Source: G963556115 sp963675945 (lineage in GTDB: Bacteria; Planctomycetota; SZUA-567). From it: a stretch of 64,000 nt of DNA. Every line of letters begins with the position of its first letter. The first letter of the stretch is position 1. The position numbers and the translations under genes were made by a program. The stretch lies in NCBI GenBank assembly GCA_963675945.1, contig OY780932.1, positions 930,001 through 994,000 on the forward strand, read 5' to 3'. This document shows positions 19,477-27,274 of this stretch, piece by piece. The notes below the pieces were generated by a model that was given only the letters and a program-made list of their open reading frames with translations, was not told where the DNA came from and searched no databases.

Positions 19477-20403
19477 CTAAAACTCCCACTCTTTCCCGCT
19501 TATTATCTCATAAGCATCAATATATTTTTGGCGTGTGTTCTGCACAACTTCAGCTGGAAGAGGTGGCGCCGGATAGTTCTTATCCCAATCGGTCTGTTCA
19601 AGCCAATCACGCACAAATTGTTTATCAAAAGAGGGCGGATTCTCCCCGGTCTTATAGGTCTCAGCCGGCCAAAAACGTGAACTATCTGGCGTCAAGACTT
19701 CATCAATAAGTATCAGCTTATCATCATATATACCGAATTCAAATTTAGTATCAGCGATAATAATACCTTTTTCCAAAGCATAATCAGCAGCTTTCTTATA
19801 CAGAGCTATTGATGCATCACGCACTTGTTTGGCAATGTCAGCCCCAAGTATTTTCTCCATCTCAGCAAAACTGATATTTTCATCATGTCTACCGAGTTCA
19901 GCTTTAGTTGAAGGAGTAAATATCGGTTCAGGAAGTTTTGCAGCCTGCTCAAGCCCCTCCGGCAGTTTTATACCACATACAGTACCGCTCTGTTGATATT
20001 CTTTCCAACCACTACCAACCAAATAACCACGAACAATACACTCAACTGTAAGAGGTTTTGCCTTCTTCACAATCATTGTCCTGCCGCGCAATATCTCTTT
20101 AAACTCATCAGAGAAATTCAAATTCTCTACCGAGTCTGAAATAAGGTGATTATCTATTACATCCTTGAGCAACTCAAACCAGAATAGACTTATCTGCGTA
20201 AGCGCTCTGCCTTTATCCGCAATTGCCGGATCCAACACGACGTCAAAAGCACTTATTCTGTCAGTAGTAATAATCAACAGTTTATCATCAAGATCATAAA
20301 TATCCCGTACTTTTCCTTTATTGACCAACTTCAATCCAGAGATCCTAGTATTGGCCAAAGCTTTGGAAAGAGTATTATCCTTATCACTAATATCACTACT
20401 CAT
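19477..20403 (-). CDS. purC: Phosphoribosylaminoimidazole-succinocarboxamide synthase
   Basis: PurC joins aspartate to CAIR using ATP, step seven of purine synthesis. The 308-residue protein is of the longer type: GKVRDIYDLDDKLLIITTDRISAFD at the start (split here: GKVRDIYDL, then TTDRISAFDVVL), VRGYLVGSGWKEYQ, LPEPIFTPSTKAELG, and the metal/substrate motif IADTKFEFG followed by DEVLTPDSSRFW. All key motifs are present. ATG 20403 is preferred to a GTG three codons earlier because AGGTG lies 7 bases before it. It heads the purC-acyltransferase-thiL-tsaE run. Confidence 0.96.
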   Translation of the reverse strand: MSSDISDKDNTLSKALANTRISGLKLVNKGKVRDIYDLDDKLLIITTDRISAFDVVLDPAIADKGRALTQISLFWFELLKDVIDNHLISDSVENLNFSDEFKEILRGRTMIVKKAKPLTVECIVRGYLVGSGWKEYQQSGTVCGIKLPEGLEQAAKLPEPIFTPSTKAELGRHDENISFAEMEKILGADIAKQVRDASIALYKKAADYALEKGIIIADTKFEFGIYDDKLILIDEVLTPDSSRFWPAETYKTGENPPSFDKQFVRDWLEQTDWDKNYPAPPLPAEVVQNTRQKYIDAYEIISGKEWEF

Positions 20404-20545
20404 TTTTTTCACCTTTTTTTGTATAGACTCCCAATTTTATCTAAATCAGAAAAATCATGCAAAATCATATAACTAACGGCATAATAGGCTATTATTTTAA
20501 CCGGAATAATGGAAAATACAATGGCAAAAAGTTTATTACCCCAAT

Positions 20546-20581
20546 AAAAAAGGGTTCAAAAGAAGTATCCTTTTGAACCCT
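20546..20581 (-). terminator. Rho-independent terminator after the 20614-22080 gene
   Basis: Perfect 12-bp stem (AGGGTTCAAAAG/CTTTTGAACCCT) with a 7-base loop, followed on the minus strand by a TTTTTATTGG run. It lies 33 bases past the outer-membrane protein stop. Confidence 0.9.
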
Positions 20582-20613
20582 AGCTCAATTTCGTTAATAA
20601 AGATCAATTACAC

Positions 20614-22080
20614 CTAAAAATCCAATCCAGTTTCAAAACAGAAATGATCTGCACTCTTAGTAGAATTATCATTCATTCCTTGAGCTGTTGAGATTAGATG
20701 CCCATACTCTGCTTTCATCCAGATACCGTTAGCGAAGTCATACCGCGCAGCCAGACGCAATCTGACTGTAGATGAAGCAAAATTCGGTAAATTAGGGTAT
20801 GAATTTGGTTCAACTGCCGCTTTGAAGAGGTCATTGCTAGACTCCATATATCCGTATCCTACACCACCGCCAATTTTAAAGCGTTCAAAGAGCTTATAAT
20901 CAGCACCGAGCGAAAAGCTATAGTTATAGGTATCAGAATAGTATTTCGTATTGAGATTATACGCCGTCTCAAAATAAACCCCATAAGTATCAGTCAGATA
21001 GGCGACACCAAGATCAAACATAGGATTGAATGAAGCTCCACGCCTATTCTCTACAGTATAAGTTCCTTGACCAAAGTCCGCTACTCCAACATAAGTAGCG
21101 GAGAGTAGCAGCCCTTCAATTGCCCCAGGTCTAAATTCAAAGCTCAACCCGTTATTAACAAAGCCGTTATTTCTCGGGTCACCACTAGGCGTCAGAATAG
21201 TTGCCGGATCATCATAATCAAAACCATTAAGCAAATCTCCCGCCTCTCCAAGATCTGTCGGTGAGAAGACCGTACCCGTAATCAATAACTGCTCATTGAA
21301 GAGTTCATAATACAACTTTAAGCCCATGCGCTTGATATCATCACCCGGATTCTTAGCCGCATCTCCATTCTGTACGATAAATGCTTGTGAAAAATCCTTT
21401 ACTACCGGATCGGTTATAAACACCCTACTCCACATATCTGTCGAACTTGAATACATACCGCCCGGAATGCCGATAAGACCAATCTGCGAACCAAGCCCTG
21501 AGCCACCGATATTATTCCATTGAATATAGGCTTTATCAAAGTAATTCGGCCGCACATCGATAAACATGCTCACATCTTCATTAAAATCGACATCAAAGGT
21601 AATGGAAGCCGTATCCATTGTCCAGCCCAGCCGAGTTGCATACTCACCGCCACTAGGCTGCGGCTGACCCTGCTGGTGATAATTATCATCAAAGTTTGCA
21701 TAATAGCGAATCGCCAATTCACCACCAATTCTTACGGTAGCACTCTTATTGGTACTCCGCAAGGCATCAGGCGCTCCTCCAGCAGCATCACGCATCAATT
21801 CACGCTCACTCTTAAGCTCGCTCTCCATCGCCCGAACACTATCATTATATTCTTGGCGTTCTTGTGAGATTGATGCTTCCATCGTCTCCATCTTACGCTG
21901 CATCTTATTGACTTTTTCATCCATCTCCTGCTGCATCTTGTCGATAGTGGCCTGCATTTCACTGCGCATCTGCATAATAGCCTGCTGCATATCTTCCGAC
22001 TGCATATCGACAGCATAGGATTTTGACACAAAAGGCGCCACAGAAAAGCATGCGAACAGCACAATCTGATAAAATCTCAT
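20614..22080 (-). CDS. Coiled-coil plus beta-barrel outer-membrane protein (paralogue A)
   Basis: 488 residues. A signal peptide (MRFYQIVLFACFSVAPFVSKSYA) is followed by a Met/Gln/Glu-rich coiled coil (residues about 28-95, with MRSEMQATIDKMQQEMDEKV), then the linker DAAGGAPDALRSTN and a region of about 380 residues of alternating amphipathic strands with aromatic girdles, ending EYGHLISTAQ...HFCFETGLDF; the C-terminal Phe is typical of BAM substrates. Probably a porin that is trimerised or tethered through its periplasmic coiled coil. It is closely related to the neighbouring gene at 22444-23904, so a tandem duplication. Start ATG 22080 is preceded by AAAGG. Confidence 0.8.
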   Translation of the reverse strand: MRFYQIVLFACFSVAPFVSKSYAVDMQSEDMQQAIMQMRSEMQATIDKMQQEMDEKVNKMQRKMETMEASISQERQEYNDSVRAMESELKSERELMRDAAGGAPDALRSTNKSATVRIGGELAIRYYANFDDNYHQQGQPQPSGGEYATRLGWTMDTASITFDVDFNEDVSMFIDVRPNYFDKAYIQWNNIGGSGLGSQIGLIGIPGGMYSSSTDMWSRVFITDPVVKDFSQAFIVQNGDAAKNPGDDIKRMGLKLYYELFNEQLLITGTVFSPTDLGEAGDLLNGFDYDDPATILTPSGDPRNNGFVNNGLSFEFRPGAIEGLLLSATYVGVADFGQGTYTVENRRGASFNPMFDLGVAYLTDTYGVYFETAYNLNTKYYSDTYNYSFSLGADYKLFERFKIGGGVGYGYMESSNDLFKAAVEPNSYPNLPNFASSTVRLRLAARYDFANGIWMKAEYGHLISTAQGMNDNSTKSADHFCFETGLDF

Positions 22081-22443
22081 AATGAACCTTTCAACCCTTG
22101 AAATCATTTATTACTTTATATTAATTAGAATTGCTATATAATATTAAACTCTACTTGCCAACCCGCCCCTGTACGGCCAAGTAATTATCAATATCAACAG
22201 ATAATTTCTCACCCACTTCTCATTTATTATAACAAAATTCAAAGTTCAATGAAATCTTAATCTTCTGATTTAGTAAAATCTAGTTAATGACAAAAACTCA
22301 TAACCTGCTGGTTATTATATTGCAGCGTTTGAAAATTACAACCATAAAACATATTTATACTAATAAAACTTTTGGTTTGCACTATAACATAAAAGCAAGT
22401 CCTCATTCGTACATAACTTGACCTAAACCTATCTTACACTGAT
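22081..22443. other. A+T-rich spacer between the two outer-membrane protein genes
   Basis: 363 bases, strongly A+T-rich, presumably holding the promoter of the 20614-22080 gene and the end of the 22444-23904 transcript. I see no gene or convincing hairpin. Confidence 0.4.
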
Positions 22444-23904
22444 CTAAAAAGCTAACCCGGTTTCAAAGCAGAAATGATTTGAATCTTTAGTAGAGCTATC
22501 CCGCATACCGCTAGCGGTTGAGATAAGGTTTCCATACTCTACTTTCATCCAGATACCGTTGGCAAAATCATACCGCGCCGCCGCTCGGATTCTAACAACA
22601 GATGAAGAAAAATTAGGAAGATAAGGATATGAATATGGCTCCAGTGTAGACTTAAAGAGGTCATTACTAGAATTCATATAGGCATAACCTACGCCCAATC
22701 CTACACTGAATTTTTCCGTAATTTTATAATCTGTTCCTAAAGAAACACTATAGTTATAAGTATCGGAGTAATAACCCGGATTGAGGTTATAAGCGGTCTC
22801 CAGATAAACACCATACTTATCAGTCCAGTAAGCCACACCGAGGTCAAACATCGGATTGAAAGAAGCGCCACGCCGACCCGCAACGTTATATGTTCCCTGC
22901 CCCAGGTCGGTCATACCCAGATATGACGCAGTTAAGAGCAGTCCTTCGACAAATCCCGGTCTATACTCCAGGCTCAGACTGTTATCCATAAATCCATTAC
23001 TCCTGGGATCACCGTTTGGCTCAAGAATAGTTGACGTATTATTATAACTAAAACCTCCAAGCAATTCTCCGGCCTGCCCCAATTTGGTAGGTGAAAATAC
23101 CGTACCGGTTAAGCGCAACTGTTTATCAAAGAAGTCATAGTAAAACTTCCAGCCCATGCGTTTGATATCATCACCCGGATTATTTGCCGCATCCCCTCTG
23201 GTAACCATGAACCCTAAAGAGAATTCCTTGACGATAGGATTAGTAATAAATACCCGTGCCCAGACATCTGGTTTAAACGAATACATACCCCCGGGAATCC
23301 CGATCAGCCCTATCTGTGAACCTAGATTTGAACCACCTATGTTATTCCATTGAATATACGCCTTATCAAATCTATTCGGCCGCACATCGACAAATGCACT
23401 CACATCCTCATTAATATCTATGTCAAAGGTCAATGAAGCTTTATCCATACGCCAACCAAGTCTGCTTGCATACTCACCGCCACTAGGCTGTGACTGACCC
23501 TGCTGAGAATAATTAGGATCAAAATTTGCATAATAACGAACTTTGAGGACTCCACCGATCCGTACCTTGGCGTTCTTTTTGGTACTCCGTAGAGCATCAG
23601 GCGCTCCTCCGGCAGCATCACGCATTAACTCCCGCTCATCATCCAGTTCAACCTCAAGCGCCCTGACATCATCATTATATTGCCGACGCTCCTGAGATAT
23701 TGATGCCTCCATGGCATACATCTCCTGCTGCATCTTATTTACTTTTGCATCCATCTCTTGTTGCATTTTGCTGATGGTATCCTGCATCTCGCTACGCATC
23801 TGCTCAATAGCCTCTTGCATCTGTACCGACTGAATATCTTCAGCCATAACCGGTAAACCTACTAGCATCAAGAATAACAGCAGCATAATAACTTTATTAC
23901 ACAT
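22444..23904 (-). CDS. Coiled-coil plus beta-barrel outer-membrane protein (paralogue B)
   Basis: 486 residues, laid out like the adjacent paralogue: signal peptide (MCNKVIMLLLFLMLVGLPVMA), coiled coil with MRSEMQDTISKMQQEMDAKV, linker RDAAGGAPDALRST identical to its partner, and a beta-barrel ending FETGLAF. Shared segments such as IQWNNIGGS and GSQIGLIGIPGGMYS show the duplication; differences are spread along the barrel with some clustering in likely surface loops. ATG 23904 has AAGGAG 7 bases upstream, so the 61 upstream codons are not used. Substrate specificity cannot be told. Confidence 0.8.
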   Translation of the reverse strand: MCNKVIMLLLFLMLVGLPVMAEDIQSVQMQEAIEQMRSEMQDTISKMQQEMDAKVNKMQQEMYAMEASISQERRQYNDDVRALEVELDDERELMRDAAGGAPDALRSTKKNAKVRIGGVLKVRYYANFDPNYSQQGQSQPSGGEYASRLGWRMDKASLTFDIDINEDVSAFVDVRPNRFDKAYIQWNNIGGSNLGSQIGLIGIPGGMYSFKPDVWARVFITNPIVKEFSLGFMVTRGDAANNPGDDIKRMGWKFYYDFFDKQLRLTGTVFSPTKLGQAGELLGGFSYNNTSTILEPNGDPRSNGFMDNSLSLEYRPGFVEGLLLTASYLGMTDLGQGTYNVAGRRGASFNPMFDLGVAYWTDKYGVYLETAYNLNPGYYSDTYNYSVSLGTDYKITEKFSVGLGVGYAYMNSSNDLFKSTLEPYSYPYLPNFSSSVVRIRAAARYDFANGIWMKVEYGNLISTASGMRDSSTKDSNHFCFETGLAF

Positions 23905-24230
23905 TTCATTCTCCTTATTGTTATTTACTTGCACACAATTCGCCCAAAATATTGAATAGTAAAATATAAAACAAGTGTATTTTCTGCCCAATATAACAAT
24001 TTCACGCAATTTCCAACATCTGACGCGTTTATAGCATTTTCTTATATTATAGATGAACAATAAAAAAATTGATACTTTAAAATTCAAAAATGTAGCTAAA
24101 TTTCAAAAAATAACTAAAATATGCTTATTATATTAATAATAAATTATTTTTTTAAGAATATATATTAATTATTACAATTATTTTAATTATAAAATTTGAC
24201 TAACAAATATCCTTTAATTACTGTAATCAC

Positions 24231-24280
24231 ATTGTGATAAAAGCGATTAATTTTCAACGATTAATTGCTTTTTTCACAAT
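24231..24280. promoter_or_regulatory. 50-bp near-perfect dyad over the rpoN promoter
   Basis: The whole 50-base segment reads almost the same on both strands: arms ATTGTGA..AAAAGC.ATTAAT and their reverse complement, around an 8-base centre, with only a few mismatches. Its right arm covers the likely -35 box of rpoN (24265-24270). It lies between divergent transcripts (outer-membrane protein to the left, rpoN to the right), so it could be an operator for a dimeric or tetrameric regulator; a terminator-like hairpin is the alternative, since the right arm ends in a T-run. Confidence 0.6.
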
Positions 24281-24292
24281 ATTAGGTATAAT
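24265..24292 (+). promoter_or_regulatory. Probable sigma-70 promoter of rpoN
   Basis: TTGCTT at 24265-24270 and a perfect TATAAT at 24287-24292, spaced 16 bases, about 50 bases before the rpoN start codon. Confidence 0.6.
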
Positions 24293-24344
24293 ACGGTATT
24301 GTTGGTACGAATTTTGTTGTCGCATTCAACTATAGGGATTAACA

Positions 24345-26132
24345 ATGTCTCCAGAGATGTATCATGGCTTGAATATGCAACTGGCACAACGCCAGGAAAT
24401 GATCATGACTCCACAGATGATCCAATCTATGGAGATGCTGCAGATGCCACTCTTGGAATTGGAACAGAAGATTCAGCATGAACTCCTGGAGAATCCAGCT
24501 CTAGAATTGAGTGAACTGAAAGACTCAGATAACTCAGAAGCTGATTCCTTTTCATACGAGGATAAAGATAATACCGCTGACTCCGATGATGATGCTGAAT
24601 TCCGCGACGGCCTTTCTTTTGACCTCTCCGACTTTCGACACCGAGATGATATCGATTATAATTGGAGCGAGATCTATGATGACACCATGCCCAAGCGGAG
24701 TTATGAAGATGATGATGAGCAGTTTGATCTTATCGCCAATACTGAGAATCATGGTGAATCATATATCGAATCTCTGCTCAACCAGGCGCACCTGCTCGAT
24801 CTCAGCAAACGTGAACTCATGATTGCTGAATGCATCATCGCCTCACTTGATCAATCCGGTTATCTAACCACCCCCTTCTCTGAGTTAGACTTCTCCTCAC
24901 TAAATCCTGTGGTAAGTGAAGAAGAATTTGAAAATGTCCTCGATGAAGTGCAACACCTTTCACCGGCTGGCACGGCAGCGCGTAATATTCAGGAATGCCT
25001 TATATTACAGCTCGACACCATTGACGACCCGGCAAATTTCCTTGCCAGTCAGATTGTGGAGAAGCATCTGAATGACTTGGCAGCCAACAAGCTACCACTT
25101 ATCGCCAAGAATATGCACACGACTATAGACGAGGTCAAAGAGGCTACAAATTTAATAAAAAAGCTCTCGCCCTACCCAATTACAGATTTTAGCGAAGAGG
25201 GCGCCAAAGCGATACGCCCGGATATCATAATAGATTTAATAGAGAGCAAACCCGAAGCTATTCAGCATGCCAAAGAAAAAATCATAGAATTAGAACGTGA
25301 TCTGCGAAAAGCCGAGATGAATAATCACAGTGAGAAGGATGAATATCTGGTAAGAGCCGCCAAAGCCCGGCTGCACGATGCTCATACTGAGTTAAGCCTC
25401 TATGAATACGACGGTATGGTCTGGGAATTACGCCTCCCAACTGGCCCGACTCCAGAGATCTCCGAGACCTTCCTCGCTCTTTATGATAACAGCGGTAGAG
25501 GCGAGATCATACGCCAAGCAATTATGAACGACCCGGAAAAAAAAGCTGACTTCGAACTACTACAAAAATCCCTCAAAGTCTCAGGACAGAATAAGATATT
25601 TCGAGAACGCTTCCAGTCGGCCTTTGATATTGTCAGAGCGGTGCAACAACGTGAACTCACAATTACCCGGGTAACGCGAGAAATTGTTGCCCGCCAAAAA
25701 GACTACTTGGCAGGGCGCATACCCGCCCCGGCTCCACTAATGATGAAAGAGGTAGCAGAATACCTCGATATTGATATCGGTACAGTCAGCCGCTCCGCCA
25801 GAGACAAGTACGCCCAGACCCCAATCGGTCTCAAACCGCTGCGAGAATTCTTCACCAGATCATCAACTCCAGCAACAAAAAAACCAAAAGCATCTACACT
25901 TTTAAATAATTTAGAAGGAACAGACTTTGTACCAGAAGGCGGTTATAGTAATATTCAAATACGCAACCGCGTCAAAGAACTGATTGATGATGAAGATAAA
26001 AAGAAACCACTCAAAGACGATCAAATCCAGACTCTGTTGGAAAAAGAAGGCATTATTATCAAGCGCCGCACCGTGGCTAAGCATAGACTAAAACTCGGAT
26101 ATAAAAACTATTCACAACGTCGCGAATATTGA
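24345..26132 (+). CDS. rpoN: RNA polymerase sigma-54 factor
   Basis: Sigma-54 directs RNA polymerase to -24/-12 promoters and needs an AAA+ activator. The 595-residue protein has region I (LNMQLAQRQEMIMTPQMIQSM, Gln/Leu-rich), an acidic region II (residues about 65-115), the core-binding domain (from LLNQAHLLDLSKREL), the helix-turn-helix region (MKEVAEYLDIDIGTVSRSARDK) and the RpoN box near the C-terminus, here KRRTVAKHR rather than ARRTVAKYR. It is about 100 residues longer than common forms, because of the acidic stretch and an extra charged helical insert at about residues 300-350. A kinase gene overlaps its stop. Confidence 0.96.
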   Translation: MSPEMYHGLNMQLAQRQEMIMTPQMIQSMEMLQMPLLELEQKIQHELLENPALELSELKDSDNSEADSFSYEDKDNTADSDDDAEFRDGLSFDLSDFRHRDDIDYNWSEIYDDTMPKRSYEDDDEQFDLIANTENHGESYIESLLNQAHLLDLSKRELMIAECIIASLDQSGYLTTPFSELDFSSLNPVVSEEEFENVLDEVQHLSPAGTAARNIQECLILQLDTIDDPANFLASQIVEKHLNDLAANKLPLIAKNMHTTIDEVKEATNLIKKLSPYPITDFSEEGAKAIRPDIIIDLIESKPEAIQHAKEKIIELERDLRKAEMNNHSEKDEYLVRAAKARLHDAHTELSLYEYDGMVWELRLPTGPTPEISETFLALYDNSGRGEIIRQAIMNDPEKKADFELLQKSLKVSGQNKIFRERFQSAFDIVRAVQQRELTITRVTREIVARQKDYLAGRIPAPAPLMMKEVAEYLDIDIGTVSRSARDKYAQTPIGLKPLREFFTRSSTPATKKPKASTLLNNLEGTDFVPEGGYSNIQIRNRVKELIDDEDKKKPLKDDQIQTLLEKEGIIIKRRTVAKHRLKLGYKNYSQRREY

Positions 26133-26929
26133 TTGCAGACTATAAAACCATGACCAATAATTTTAGAAAAAAGAAGAACGAAGAAGAGATCCGAAATCAA
26201 CGCCTGGCCTATGTTGGAGCTTTAGCGGCAGGCTTAGTACATGAAGTACGTACACCGCTGAATGCGATCCAGCTCAATGCGCAATTACTGGCCGAAGACG
26301 CCTCTACCCTTCCCGATACCGTCTCGAAGAAGTTTATCCGCCGGAGTCAACGCATCTATGAAGAGGTAAAGGCTCTTACCAAGACTTTAGAGATGTTCCT
26401 GAATTTTGCCCGTCCGCCCAGAATGGAGACCGAACCCCTGGATCTCAACCGCTACCTTAGAGAGCTCTGTGAATTTGTACAACCAGAGATGGACGAAAAC
26501 TGCGTCGAGCTAGAGACTCACCTGGCGCCGGACATGTACCCGGTAGTTATTGATCAAAACCAATTTACCCATGTAATCCTCAATATCCTGCGTAATGCCA
26601 ATGAAGCTATCGATCAGCGACGAGAGACCGATGATGACTTCGATGGCAGGATCAAACTCTCCACTTTTGAAGAGAATAAGAATATACGTATTGAGATAGA
26701 AGATAATGGCATTGGAATTGACCCCGCAAATGAAGAGAAGATATTCGAAGTTTTTTATACCACCAAAGAGAAAGGCACAGGTCTGGGACTCGGCATTGTC
26801 AAACGTATCATTGAGGATCACCGCGGCAGTATCAGTGTCTCCTCCAAAGACAGTACCGGCGCCACCTTTAATATCATTCTACCCCGCGGTTACCTGATCG
26901 CCTCGACCGAGGCAACCCCAGAAGAATAA
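26129..26929 (+). CDS. Cytoplasmic NtrB-like sensor histidine kinase
   Basis: 266 residues with no membrane segment or PAS domain. H-box AGLVHEVRTPLNAIQLNA (phosphorylated His at about residue 38), N-box HVILNILRNANEAI, G1 box EIEDNGIGID, F-box KIFEVFYTTKEKG and G2 box GTGLGLGIVKRI are all intact, so it should be active. It overlaps the rpoN stop by 4 bases when started at the TTG at 26129; ATG 26150 is an alternative, and neither has a clear ribosome binding site, which fits translational coupling. By context it may feed a sigma-54 activator; no response regulator gene is in the window. Confidence 0.9.
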   Translation: MIADYKTMTNNFRKKKNEEEIRNQRLAYVGALAAGLVHEVRTPLNAIQLNAQLLAEDASTLPDTVSKKFIRRSQRIYEEVKALTKTLEMFLNFARPPRMETEPLDLNRYLRELCEFVQPEMDENCVELETHLAPDMYPVVIDQNQFTHVILNILRNANEAIDQRRETDDDFDGRIKLSTFEENKNIRIEIEDNGIGIDPANEEKIFEVFYTTKEKGTGLGLGIVKRIIEDHRGSISVSSKDSTGATFNIILPRGYLIASTEATPEE

Positions 26930-27274
26930 ATAGTCGCTCCTGAAAAATTTTATCCTCACCCTTTTGGGTACCGAGATCTATATCACTAGAGGCATAACGT
27001 GCCGACCGCGTGCGTAATATGCGTAATATAATTATAAAGAAAAGCGTACATTTCCTTCTTGTATAAAGAAGATTCAGCTTCGCCGCATAAAATATAAAAT
27101 ATAAAAATACTACATAAAACTTGAGCAACTTTAGCATATTCAACCCGCAAGCACAGCATAGCACAGTGAAAATATCACTCCGCCTGCCTTTAAAATTATT
27201 TCTGTTCAAACGATATTTTTATAACAGAAACAATCACCAAGAATTATTGTTTCTGTAGTCTCGACCGAACAAGA
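26930..27274. other. Intergenic region between convergent kinase and scpA, with hairpins
   Basis: 345 bases. An 11-bp inverted repeat (ACAGAAACAAT at 27224-27234 and ATTGTTTCTGT at 27245-27255) and a second, overlapping one (TGTAGTCT/AGACTACA at about 27253-27279) lie just beyond the scpA stop. Neither has a clean U-run; they may end the two converging transcripts. No gene is seen. Confidence 0.4.
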
